Part shown: in pieces, positions 1-6,895 of the stretch
How positions within the stretch are numbered: the stretch's first letter is position 1
How the letters are laid out: each line of letters opens with the position of its first letter
Source of the DNA: Candidatus Heimdallarchaeota archaeon
Lineage (GTDB): Archaea > Asgardarchaeota > Heimdallarchaeia > Heimdallarchaeales > Kariarchaeaceae
Direction of reading: 5' to 3'
Length of the DNA: 16,911 nucleotides
NCBI GenBank assembly: GCA_021399405.1
Contig: JAAFKL010000356.1
Coordinates: 1-16,911 of the forward strand
Program-made: the position numbers and the translations under genes
Notes under the pieces: model-generated
What the model saw: only the letters and a program-made list of their open reading frames with translations
Database searches by the model: none
What the model was told of the DNA's origin: nothing

Positions 1-1422
1 CCTGGTTTGGAAGAAGCTTCCAATTTTAGTGGTATTAGCCCCTTTTTACAGATAATTAAATTAGATCCGATTGATGATGAAGACGAGGATGCGTTACTTA
101 ATTATGAAGAATTTGGTGTCAAATCAAGTCCTTACAACCCAGATACCGATAATGATGGGTTGCTAGATGGGGAGGAAGTACACGATTACTTAACGAACCC
201 TACTAAAATTGATTCTGATGATGATGGTTTAGACGATAAATACGAGGTGGAACAAGGGTATAATGCAGTTAACAATGATACAGACAGTGATTTAATGCTC
301 GATTATTGGGAAGATTTCTATAATCTTGATCCAATTGATAACAGAGATGCAAAATTTGATTTTGATTCTGATGGCCTTAGTAATTTGGGTGAATTTCAAG
401 CAGGTACTGATCCAAAGGTTTCAGATACAGATGGAGATGGCATGGGTGACGGATATGAAGTTGAGCATGGTTTGGATCCGTTGAGAGATGATACAAGCGG
501 TGATCACGATGGTGATTTTCTACCCAATAAATTTGAGCACGATTATGGGTTGAATCCGGACAGTCCGATTGAAACAATAATCGCAGGGTTGATATTAGTC
601 ACATCAATTTCTGCTGGAATTTATTATATTGTACGATTGAAGCGTTTAACCAAACTAGCCAAAGAAAAAGGGTACATCGACCGCAATGAAATGAAGGAAA
701 CAGAAGAAAGGGGTTTCACGAATCTTGATGAACGAAAACAAGCTGAAGCCCAAGGATTCATAACAAAATCAGCGCAGACACTTATTCATACTACCAAAGA
801 ATACACTGTTGAAATGATGATTGAGGTTTGGAAATCTCAAAATAATTCGTTAGAGAAGTTATTAAAATCTATTAATATCGAAGAAATACAAGTAATCGTT
901 AATTCAACAACCTCTCCAATTAATTTGCATGATGTGGAATTAGGGTATAAACATGTTTCAGATGAGTTAAAGCAGTTTCAACAGGAATTCAATAGTATAG
1001 TTGCTTTGCAACAAAGTATTTCGAATCTATCTCTAATAGATGATGAACTTCCATTTATTAGTCTGACCAAGGATGAATTGGCAGGGTTGCGAGATAATGT
1101 GGTTAATGACTTAATTAATCTGAATCTGATGAATGACAATTTAATGAGCATTATTGATGTCAGAAAACAATGGTTTGAGCCATGGCAACGTCTTTTGACT
1201 TTAATTCAGATGACCCAGGATGGCTTGCCAATTGAATTAATAAAAATTGCTGAGGTAATTCAAGGTACAGAAGATCAAGCTGAGAATTTGCTTGAATTGC
1301 TCCTGGAGGAGAATACCATGATTGGAAAATATGATGGTTCAAAAAGAGTTTACACCAAGGGTACAAACATATCCCAGTACATTCAATCTATGTTGGAAAA
1401 AATTAGTGGTTTTGGGGAATGA
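1..1422 (+). CDS. Membrane protein with thrombospondin-3-type Ca-binding repeats, one TM and a C-terminal winged-helix-like domain (5' partial)
   Basis: The reading frame is open to the left window edge, so the true start lies outside; residues are counted here from the TTG at position 7. Residues about 20-187 are rich in DxDxDGLxDxxE units (for example TDNDGLLDGEE, DSDDDGLDD, DTDGDGMGDGYE), the calcium-binding loops of thrombospondin type 3 repeats seen in archaeal surface proteins. Residues 189-209 form one membrane span followed by a basic stretch (VRLKRL), so the acidic repeats should face outside and the C-terminus inside. Just inside are repeats of about 14 residues starting with GY/GF (glycines near 222, 236, 250). 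A helical, coiled-coil-like region follows. The last 70 residues (LPIELIKIAEVIQG, then LLELLLEENTMIGKYDG) have the spacing of a winged helix. A sensor or adhesion role is inference; the membrane layout is well supported. Confidence 0.8.
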   Translation, partial: PGLEEASNFSGISPFLQIIKLDPIDDEDEDALLNYEEFGVKSSPYNPDTDNDGLLDGEEVHDYLTNPTKIDSDDDGLDDKYEVEQGYNAVNNDTDSDLMLDYWEDFYNLDPIDNRDAKFDFDSDGLSNLGEFQAGTDPKVSDTDGDGMGDGYEVEHGLDPLRDDTSGDHDGDFLPNKFEHDYGLNPDSPIETIIAGLILVTSISAGIYYIVRLKRLTKLAKEKGYIDRNEMKETEERGFTNLDERKQAEAQGFITKSAQTLIHTTKEYTVEMMIEVWKSQNNSLEKLLKSINIEEIQVIVNSTTSPINLHDVELGYKHVSDELKQFQQEFNSIVALQQSISNLSLIDDELPFISLTKDELAGLRDNVVNDLINLNLMNDNLMSIIDVRKQWFEPWQRLLTLIQMTQDGLPIELIKIAEVIQGTEDQAENLLELLLEENTMIGKYDGSKRVYTKGTNISQYIQSMLEKISGFGE

Positions 1423-1442
1423 AAGTAAAAAGCATTAATTGA

Positions 1443-1595
1443 TTATTTTGGAATAAAATATGCGTATGTGGGTTTGAGCTGAATCAGTTTGGAGAATTTT
1501 GTCTTAACTTCCATACCAATCCAATCGAAAGATGCTTCTGTTGTGTCTGTTGAGTGAATTTTGAATTCGAGCTCTTGACCGTCGGACCTTCCCAT
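1443..1595 (-). CDS. Candidate 50-residue small protein, intact member of a three-copy local family
   Basis: An ATG-started frame of 50 codons begins 14 bases after the stop of the SnoaL-like gene on the same strand. It starts MGRSDGQELEFKIH and ends QLKPTYAYFIPK. The frame stays open upstream into the SnoaL gene, so it could also be the tail of an older, longer gene. Support for coding comes from two other copies in the window (2553-2672 and 3388-3441) that keep the LKPT-x-x-YF-x-x-K-stop ending. Its shape, a short beta-rich segment with G-x-x-V-x-x-x-F before the tail, loosely recalls the TOBE tail of sugar-type ABC transporter ATPases. That is a weak resemblance and no function is assigned. 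Confidence 0.4.
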   Translation of the reverse strand: MGRSDGQELEFKIHSTDTTEASFDWIGMEVKTKFSKLIQLKPTYAYFIPK

Positions 1596-1609
1596 GCCTA
1601 AATTATCAA

Positions 1610-2182
1610 TTAATTTGATCTGTATTCTGGAATTAGTTTCATGCGCCTCAAATTTGCCAAATATTCCTTAATCTGCTTTTTATCATTCTTTTTCTCTATT
1701 GAGGACCCAAGTGCCATAATAAGAATTACATTATCCTGGAGAAATTCATTGCTAACAATTAAACCATCCTTGAAATTAAAACTGGCAAACATCTGAATTG
1801 TCTGTTTTACACTTCCGGTTGTCGGAAATCCCAGAAATTTACCATTTTCTAAAAATGACAAGGTGGTATCAGCCTGTATCATGACCTCATCCAAATTTGC
1901 CATTAGTTTGTTAATCCTAAACTCGTCATATTGCAATGATTCGAGATGTATTTGCATTCTAATTTTATGACTTTCCTTTCCTTTTTTTGACAAAATCTCA
2001 GGATCAAGTCTTTCGATTTCCCTATTCATTGACCCATGATAATTTGCATTCTCATAATTAGGATGAATAATCTCATCCAAGACCTCGAATTTTCTATTTA
2101 CAACAACATCATTTAGAAACATAAGAGCTCTTTTTTTCTGAAGTTCAATCAAATCTAGTTGTTCTTGAGAATAATTAATCAT
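1610..2182 (-). CDS. SnoaL-like / NTF2-fold protein (ester cyclase-like)
   Basis: 190 residues with an ATG start. The order of motifs fits the SnoaL-like polyketide cyclase/ester cyclase branch of the NTF2 superfamily: an N-terminal helix pair (FLNDVVVNRKFEVLDEIIHPNY), then KGKESHK before a long helix, then strands with MIQADTTLSFLENGKFLGFPTTGS, and a last strand pair (QTIQMFASFNFKDGLIVSNEF). In this family the FxGxPPTGK-type turn followed by a FxFxDGKI strand is a hallmark, and both are visible. The basic C-terminal tail of about 30 residues is additional. Family members act on varied small molecules or have no known substrate, so none can be named. The gene stands alone; the small ORF at 1443-1595 follows it on the same strand. 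Confidence 0.7.
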   Translation of the reverse strand: MINYSQEQLDLIELQKKRALMFLNDVVVNRKFEVLDEIIHPNYENANYHGSMNREIERLDPEILSKKGKESHKIRMQIHLESLQYDEFRINKLMANLDEVMIQADTTLSFLENGKFLGFPTTGSVKQTIQMFASFNFKDGLIVSNEFLQDNVILIMALGSSIEKKNDKKQIKEYLANLRRMKLIPEYRSN

Positions 2183-2516
2183 CCGATCTGTATTGCCAAC
2201 AAATTAATAATTATTTCAACTAATCGGTTTAAATTAATTTTCTATGAATTGATACAGAACATTTTCGTTAATCTACAGACGTTCAATCAATTATTATTTT
2301 TCTGCAGCACTATAATCATTTTCTTTCTTTAGTCTTCTTGCAGTATTCATAACATCCATTGCCTCATTAATTTTCCTCAATACTGAACCCCTTACTTGAT
2401 TTATTGATTACCTGAAGTACTCTTCGAAGCCTCTATCCAGATCGAATATCAACACGAGTATATATCTTGCATAAATTAAAATCAAAATGAAGATAATATA
2501 ATTACAACTTAGTCAG
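2183..2516 (-). other. Gene-poor stretch with possible remnants of small minus-strand ORFs
   Basis: No gene of normal size is present. On the minus strand two short open stretches look protein-like. One (about 2296-2391) ends KKENDYSAAEK-stop after a helical stretch with INEAMDVMNTARRL. The other, upstream at about 2411-2512, ends FDLDRGFEEYFR-stop. They are in different registers and lack good starts, so they may be pieces of a decayed small gene such as an antitoxin, or chance. The promoter of the SnoaL-like gene should lie in the AT-rich bases just above 2182. Confidence 0.25.
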
Positions 2517-2552
2517 ATGAAAGGAAATATTTGGGGATACAAGTTCGGTCTT

Positions 2553-2672
2553 TTATTTAGAGACGAAATATACGTCTGTGGGTTTGAGTTGGCTTTGTTT
2601 GGGAAATTTAGTATTTCTCTTTACAATCGTTCATTTCGCAAAAATCAAGCTCTTGCCATATGGACGTTCCAT
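2553..2672 (-). pseudogene. Decayed copy of the small LKPT-tail ORF
   Basis: Reading from an ATG at 2672, the frame gives MERPYGKSLIFAK, one internal TGA, then 25 codons ending QLKPTDVYFVSK-stop. Its start aligns with MGRSDGQELEF of the 50-residue ORF at 1443-1595 and its end with that ORF's QLKPTYAYFIPK; about ten codons are missing in the middle. Nucleotide identity is clear over the start (catgg..a.gtcc then caagagct) and the tail. The frame is kept from end to end apart from the stop, which suggests a recently lost gene. A plus-strand frame over this segment is antisense to the remnant and is not called. Confidence 0.5.
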
Positions 2673-2711
2673 GTGGGTTGCAATTTATTATATTTTTCCT
2701 ACTGTTTTTGC

Positions 2712-3068
2712 CTACAATATTTTTTCTAAATAATTGATTAAATGTACAGCATCGTCTTCCGGCAATCCATTCATTGGACTTGTTTCCACACCATTTTTAT
2801 TTCGTAAGTGAAAATGATGAGGTGAAGTATTAACATCCCAGTTCTTATCGTAATTATCAAATCTCTCATAATCCCCACTTCTATCTGAAAACATTAATTG
2901 ATATCCATATTCATCAAAATCATTATATCTTACATAAAGTATTATTCCGGACTTGAATGTAATTTTGAGTTCATTTATAATATTGTCAATTTCTGCTGCT
3001 AAAATGTAATTCGCAAGTTTGATGATCAATTCTTGATACATTAAGATTAACTTATTGTATCCACTCAA
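2712..3068 (-). CDS. TumE-type toxin (DUF6516-like) of a toxin-antitoxin pair
   Basis: 118 residues from a TTG start three bases after the upstream gene's stop; an agagg site (about 3080) lies eight or so bases before the TTG. An ATG nine codons in (3041) has no such site. The core matches the TumE family pattern: an N-terminal helix, then strands GIILYVRYNDFDEYGYQLMFSD, then RFDNYDKNWDVNTSPHHFHLRN with the conserved WD...SPHHFH block, and a short C-terminal helix after GLPEDDAV. TumE proteins are toxins paired with an adjacent antitoxin, and the compact two-gene layout fits. No catalytic role has been worked out here; toxin identity is a family inference. Confidence 0.7.
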   Translation of the reverse strand: MSGYNKLILMYQELIIKLANYILAAEIDNIINELKITFKSGIILYVRYNDFDEYGYQLMFSDRSGDYERFDNYDKNWDVNTSPHHFHLRNKNGVETSPMNGLPEDDAVHLINYLEKIL

Positions 3069-3071
3069 ATA

Positions 3072-3314
3072 TTATTCCTCTTTCAATTTTGAGAGTAGTA
3101 GTTCATATTTCTCTGAATCATGTACTAATTGCTTCATCGAAATGGCGTCCATAACCCCTTCATCAAATTTTCCATTCTTAGTATCTTCCAAAAATTGCTC
3201 TATCGTATTAAATTTCCATTTTGTAAGAATTTCTGATATAGTTCTTTTTATTGTTTCTAATTTGAATGACACAAGATTGATGGATTCTTCTAACTCCAAA
3301 GTGTAAGTCATCAT
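3072..3314 (-). CDS. Putative antitoxin partner of the TumE-type toxin
   Basis: An 80-residue, largely helical acidic/basic protein (MTYTLELEESINLVSFKLETIK at the start, HDSEKYELLLSKLKEE at the end). It has no recognised domain and no visible helix-turn-helix. Its place directly upstream of the toxin gene, separated by only three bases, is the usual antitoxin-first order. Two consecutive ATG codons (3314 and 3311) could start it. A TATA-like stretch at 3348-3358 lies about 39 bases before the first ATG, which would give a short leader. Antitoxin function is inferred from position and size only. Confidence 0.55.
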   Translation of the reverse strand: MMTYTLELEESINLVSFKLETIKRTISEILTKWKFNTIEQFLEDTKNGKFDEGVMDAISMKQLVHDSEKYELLLSKLKEE

Positions 3315-3387
3315 ATATCAATTATCTCTGTTAGAAATAAGGGTTGTGAATATTTAATAGATAGCAAGACAAATTTTAATCTGTGAA

Positions 3388-3441
3388 TTATTTTGGAACG
3401 AAATATACGTCAGTAGGTTTGACTTGGCTTAATTTAACATT
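3388..3441 (-). pseudogene. 3'-end fragment of the LKPT-tail small ORF family
   Basis: Only the last 17 codons are recognisable: NVKLSQVKPTDVYFVPK-stop. They match the tails at 1443-1595 and 2553-2672. No start or 5' part remains. The fragment sits just downstream of the thiolase/DUF35 operon, in the same orientation, and upstream of the toxin-antitoxin promoter. Confidence 0.45.
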
Positions 3442-3497
3442 TAAATTAATGAATATTATTTATAATTAAGGGGATGTATTATCGATTTATTGAGAAC

Positions 3498-3962
3498 TTA
3501 TATTGGTTCAAATCCGCGTAAATCGAATAAGCTTGCTGTACGTTCAGAATTCCATGTACCCTTGACTCTCATTCCAATTTTGGGGTCATTAATATTCAAC
3601 AACTTATGGAAGAATGTCGTGTTAGAACCATCAACCTTGATTAAACCCAAGAAATATGACTCAGAAAGTTTATCACCTCGGTGATCATAAAATACCTGAC
3701 TGAAACTAACGATTTCACCTTCGGCTTTCAATTCCTTGTAGGTCTCATCACCCAATTCATCAAAACAATCCTCACAAAACATTTTTGGAGGAAGGTATGT
3801 GAAGTTACAAGCATCACACGTATTGCCGATTAATTTTTGTTCTTTTAGACCCTTGAAAAATTTCTCCCCAGAAATCCCAACAGTATAAAGATAATGAACT
3901 GGAAAATCTCCCTCTATTTCTCTAGTAGGCGCATTATGAATATTTCGTCTTATTGGTAACAT
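3498..3962 (-). CDS. DUF35 zinc-ribbon/OB-fold protein (acyl-CoA-binding partner of thiolase-like enzyme)
   Basis: 154 residues. After an N-terminal helix (FFKGLKEQKLIG) comes a rubredoxin-like zinc ribbon with C49-x2-C52 and C63-x2-C66, including the typical LPPKMFCEDCF. An OB-fold follows: GEIVSFSQVFYDH, YFLGLIKVDGSNTTFFHKLL, and IGMRVKGTWNS. DUF35 proteins bind thiolase-fold partners; in the archaeal acetoacetyl-CoA thiolase/HMG-CoA synthase complex they form a shared CoA channel, and in steroid side-chain degradation a DUF35 partner binds the Ltp2 aldolase. The ATG touches the preceding gene's TAA and has a GGAGG site eight bases before it, so translation is coupled. It is the last gene of the operon. 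The paralogue next door suggests that each thiolase-like protein has its own partner, or that the two form a heterodimer. Confidence 0.9.
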   Translation of the reverse strand: MLPIRRNIHNAPTREIEGDFPVHYLYTVGISGEKFFKGLKEQKLIGNTCDACNFTYLPPKMFCEDCFDELGDETYKELKAEGEIVSFSQVFYDHRGDKLSESYFLGLIKVDGSNTTFFHKLLNINDPKIGMRVKGTWNSERTASLFDLRGFEPI

Positions 3963-4466
3963 TTAATTATCCTCCATTGGTCTAAAGAACTTGATATCAG
4001 TTATATCACCCTTTCTTTGACTTTCTTCTTTCCAAACCGCTTTTACTTTCATTCCTATCTTGATTTTATCATGAGGAAAATCTTCATCTAGCAAATGGAG
4101 AAATCCTGAAGGTGTAAGAGTTGTATTGTCAATATCAACTACAATTGGAATTTCTGCTTTATCCCTCCTTGTAGCATCAGTTCTAATGAATGCTAGTGAA
4201 AATGTATTGATAATTCCAGTATCAGGGAGTTTCACGTAATGATTCATTGGATTGAAACATTCTTCACAAAACATTCTAGGGGGACAGACGGTTCTTTGAC
4301 AATCATTACATTGTACTCCAAGAATTTGCCCTTCTTTCAATCCTTTTAGAAACTTAGTAATTGCTACTCCTGTAGACCATTTGTAAGCAATTTCAGGTCG
4401 ATGCCTGACACTAATTTCTTTATTCTCAAATTCATCTAATGTTAATCTTTTACCTCGAACTTCCAT
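3963..4466 (-). CDS. DUF35 zinc-ribbon/OB-fold protein, second paralogue
   Basis: 167 residues. Zinc ribbon cysteines are at C53-x2-C56 and C67-x2-C70 (VQCNDCQ and PPRMFCEECF), with an extra cysteine at 61. The OB part reads GIINTFSLAFIR, EIPIVVDIDNTTLTPSGFLHLL, KIGMKVKAVWKEE and ends with the family-typical GDITDIKFFRP. The start ATG overlaps the upstream thiolase-like gene's TAA by one base (TAATG), with a GGAGG inside the end of that gene. It should act as the acyl-CoA-handling subunit of the adjacent thiolase-fold protein. A longer N-terminal extension (about 28 residues before the first helix) distinguishes it from many family members. Confidence 0.9.
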   Translation of the reverse strand: MEVRGKRLTLDEFENKEISVRHRPEIAYKWSTGVAITKFLKGLKEGQILGVQCNDCQRTVCPPRMFCEECFNPMNHYVKLPDTGIINTFSLAFIRTDATRRDKAEIPIVVDIDNTTLTPSGFLHLLDEDFPHDKIKIGMKVKAVWKEESQRKGDITDIKFFRPMEDN

Positions 4467-5659
4467 TATTCAACACGTCCTCCTTTCATAACTAATACAG
4501 TACCTACCTGCATCAAATCTCCCCACGCTTGAGCCAATCCACGGGTAACATCACCTGATATTTGCCGTTTACCTGCTTTACCAGTAAGCTGTAGATAGAC
4601 TTCAGCTGATTTCATTCCAGCTGCAGCTGCAATTGGATTTCCTACTCCCAGTAATCCTCCTGAAGGTGTAACTGGAAAATCACCATCTCGTGCAGTGACT
4701 CCGTCAAAAGCTGCCTTTGGTGCAGTACCCTTTGCGAATAACTGCAGACCTTCAAGATGATGTAGTTCTTTGTAATTAAAAGGATCATAGGGTTCGGCAA
4801 ATGATAGCCATTTGCGAAGTGCTTCCGGACTATGATCTTTTTGTCCTGCCATGTTATAAGCTTGTTTAGCTGCTTTCTCAACATAAGTTGGATAACTTAA
4901 TTCTCGATTGGTCCACATGGTGGTATCAACATTCCATCCACATCCGTCTACCCATGCAACATCATCAAGGGAAATACCGTTCTCTTTGATTTTCTCTTCC
5001 GACATCATTACAAAAGATACCGCTCCATCTGCTACTGGTGAGATATCAAGTAAACGAACAGGATCACAAAGTACTTCAGAATTCATTACCTCCTCCAGTG
5101 TAAATTTCTTGCCAAGCATTGCACTTGGGTGATCGATTGCATTTCCTTTATTTTTGACAGATACAGAAGCAATGTGCTCCTTCGGAATACCATAGGTTTC
5201 CATGTAACGTCTCATTTCAAGGGCAAAGATCCAGACGAGATTTGGCCCAAGGGGGCGCTCGATCATATTATCAAATATGGTTAAAAACGCTGCTTGGGCT
5301 GATGGCTGTACAGATGACATTTTTTCCTCGGTGGTCACAAGGACTGTATCATGGACACCGGATGCGATTGAGTACCAGCCGTGAACGCCCGAAAATACAC
5401 CGGTACCACCTCCCACATAGGATCGCGCTGTGGGTTTATTGAACCCACCGGACCCGTCGGTTAAATATTCGTGTTTTTGATGTACACCATCAAATGCGTC
5501 AGGGGCAGATCCAATAATTACTCCATCAATATCCTTTCTTGTTATTCCCGCTTCATCCAGAGCCATTTTAGCTGAGTAGTAAGCCAATTCTTTGGGTGTT
5601 TCTTTTGAACGTCGATTAAATTTTGTTAGTCCGACACTAACCATTCCTACTTTTTTCAT
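4466..5659 (-). CDS. Thiolase-fold protein (SCP2/Ltp2-like), catalytic Cys replaced by Gly
   Basis: 397 residues, the usual length of archaeal 'acetyl-CoA acetyltransferase'/SCP2-type thiolases. The two-domain fold is evident: a start of VGMVSVGLTKF, a core near residue 80, LLDISPVADGAVSFVM near 203-218, TPSGGLLGVGNP at 331-342 and KAGKRQISG at 361-369. At the nucleophile position (usually CASG) the sequence is YVGGGTG (81-87), so there is no cysteine. The GHP histidine of the C-terminal motif is Asn (GNP), and the HDCF-like motif is Y291-D-P-F. A YDxF motif and loss of the cysteine are features I recall from Ltp2-type aldolases acting with a DUF35 partner; that parallel is inference. A strong GGGAGGT site (5665-5672) precedes the ATG. 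The gene starts one base after the upstream paralogue's stop. Confidence 0.85.
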   Translation of the reverse strand: MKKVGMVSVGLTKFNRRSKETPKELAYYSAKMALDEAGITRKDIDGVIIGSAPDAFDGVHQKHEYLTDGSGGFNKPTARSYVGGGTGVFSGVHGWYSIASGVHDTVLVTTEEKMSSVQPSAQAAFLTIFDNMIERPLGPNLVWIFALEMRRYMETYGIPKEHIASVSVKNKGNAIDHPSAMLGKKFTLEEVMNSEVLCDPVRLLDISPVADGAVSFVMMSEEKIKENGISLDDVAWVDGCGWNVDTTMWTNRELSYPTYVEKAAKQAYNMAGQKDHSPEALRKWLSFAEPYDPFNYKELHHLEGLQLFAKGTAPKAAFDGVTARDGDFPVTPSGGLLGVGNPIAAAAGMKSAEVYLQLTGKAGKRQISGDVTRGLAQAWGDLMQVGTVLVMKGGRVE

Positions 5660-5660
5660 T

Positions 5661-6815
5661 TTATGACCTCCCTAATACTGCGAGTGCTCCTGCAGTAGTT
5701 GGAACTCCTCTCCACGAAAAAGCAAGTCCAGTCTGAGCCCCACTTACTTGTCTGCGTCCTGCATGACCTCTCAATTGATCCACAACTTCTGCGACTCTTT
5801 GAAGTCCATTAACATCATGGGCATTTCCCATTCCAAGAACACCACCAGAAGTGTTAACTGGTGTCGAACCTTTCCGGTCTAATTCGCCAGCTGAAACTGC
5901 TTTACCTGCTTCACCTTTTTCAAATACTCCCAATCCTTCAAGGTGTTGTAATTCTTTGAAAGCATAAGTATCATCAACCTCAAACACGTCAATTTGATCT
6001 TTTGGATTGCTAATTCCTGCCATTTCATAAGCCTTAGAGGCACACAATTCTGCATATTTCGCCGTACTCCATTCTCTAGTATCAAAATTTGGACTGTTTG
6101 TGGCATAGGATATTCCCTTTATCCATACTGGATCAACGTCTTTAGAATTAACAACTTTCTCATTTGCTAAGACAACTACAATTGCACCATCGACGCTCTC
6201 ACCAATCTCTCCACTCCGGAGGGGTGATGCAATCATTTTGGAATCACGGATATCTTCAAGATCAACTGTTGTTCCATAAGCCGCTGAGGGATTGAATAAT
6301 GCATTATTATGGTTTTTAACTGCAATTGATAATACATCATCATCCATAGTTCCAGAGTCGCTCATGTACGCATTTTTCTCCAAAGCCGCAGCCGTATGAT
6401 GTGTCGCATCAAATTGTCTTGCGTAAATTGGGTCGAAAGCAAAATGCTGAATTTGATTGTGAGTTAAAATATCTGAAGCCCTGCTTTGAGCTTCCACAAC
6501 TGCAATATTGAACATACCTGTTTTTATTTGCATATACGCAGCAGCCATCCCTTGAATACCATCTCCTGTAATTGTATGAACAGGTCTTTGAGCTGCTCCA
6601 ATTTGATCTGGGGCATATTCGTCTGTAATGGAAGTTCCCATTGAGAAATCTTCTTCACACGCGATGAACGTGTCAACTTCTTCCCTGGGATTAACTTTAG
6701 CATCAGCGTATGCTTTAACAGCTGCTTGGTAAACCATCTCTTTATATGATAATTCACGGATAGAGGATCGGAACCCTTCAATTCCAACCCCAATTATGGC
6801 AACTTTTTCAGTCAT
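5661..6815 (-). CDS. Thiolase-fold protein, second paralogue, catalytic Cys replaced by Asp
   Basis: 384 residues from the ATG at 6815, where the thiolase N-terminus MTEKVAIIGVGIEGF begins. An in-frame ATG at 6899 would add 28 residues unlike any thiolase and would run through the inverted repeat at 6819-6859, so the shorter start is preferred. The fold is clear: VDGAIVVVLANEK, DVFEVDDTYAFKELQHLEGLG, VNTSGGVLGMGNAHD, RGHAGRRQVSG. At the nucleophile position the sequence is ITGDGIQG (D85) rather than a CASG-type motif. The HDCF motif is DDTY (Y284) and GHP is GNA. It is first in the four-gene operon and only distantly similar to the next gene, so a heteromeric complex is plausible. A condensing or thiolytic reaction by the standard mechanism is not expected. 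Confidence 0.85.
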   Translation of the reverse strand: MTEKVAIIGVGIEGFRSSIRELSYKEMVYQAAVKAYADAKVNPREEVDTFIACEEDFSMGTSITDEYAPDQIGAAQRPVHTITGDGIQGMAAAYMQIKTGMFNIAVVEAQSRASDILTHNQIQHFAFDPIYARQFDATHHTAAALEKNAYMSDSGTMDDDVLSIAVKNHNNALFNPSAAYGTTVDLEDIRDSKMIASPLRSGEIGESVDGAIVVVLANEKVVNSKDVDPVWIKGISYATNSPNFDTREWSTAKYAELCASKAYEMAGISNPKDQIDVFEVDDTYAFKELQHLEGLGVFEKGEAGKAVSAGELDRKGSTPVNTSGGVLGMGNAHDVNGLQRVAEVVDQLRGHAGRRQVSGAQTGLAFSWRGVPTTAGALAVLGRS

Positions 6816-6818
6816 TAC

Positions 6819-6859
6819 TTTGGAACTTTTATCTATGATTATAACTTTAAAGTTCCAAA
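6819..6859. promoter_or_regulatory. Palindromic operator candidate before the thiolase/DUF35 operon
   Basis: A perfect 11-base inverted repeat, tttggaacttt (6819-6829) and aaagttccaaa (6849-6859), is separated by 19 bases. The right arm overlaps a perfect 12-base palindrome, aactttaaagtt (6843-6854), whose TTTAAA core could itself be a TATA element about 30 bases before the ATG at 6815. Arms of this length spaced about three helical turns apart (30 bases centre to centre) suggest binding of a dimeric or tetrameric repressor over the promoter. No regulator gene is adjacent. Confidence 0.5.
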
Positions 6860-6895
6860 AATGGTATAAGCTTATTATTTCTGAATGAGTAATAT

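Noticed and set aside
2517..2729. Plus-strand 70-codon frame
   Set aside because: It is antisense to the decayed LKPT-tail copy at 2553-2672, whose protein-level match to the other copies fixes the coding strand as minus.
3055..3306. Plus-strand 83-codon frame over the putative antitoxin gene
   Set aside because: The opposite strand has the compact toxin-antitoxin order and a TATA-like element; this frame is a Ser/Phe-rich shadow.
4642..4884. Short frames inside the thiolase-like and DUF35 genes on both strands
   Set aside because: They overlap genes with unmistakable domain motifs and have no features of their own.
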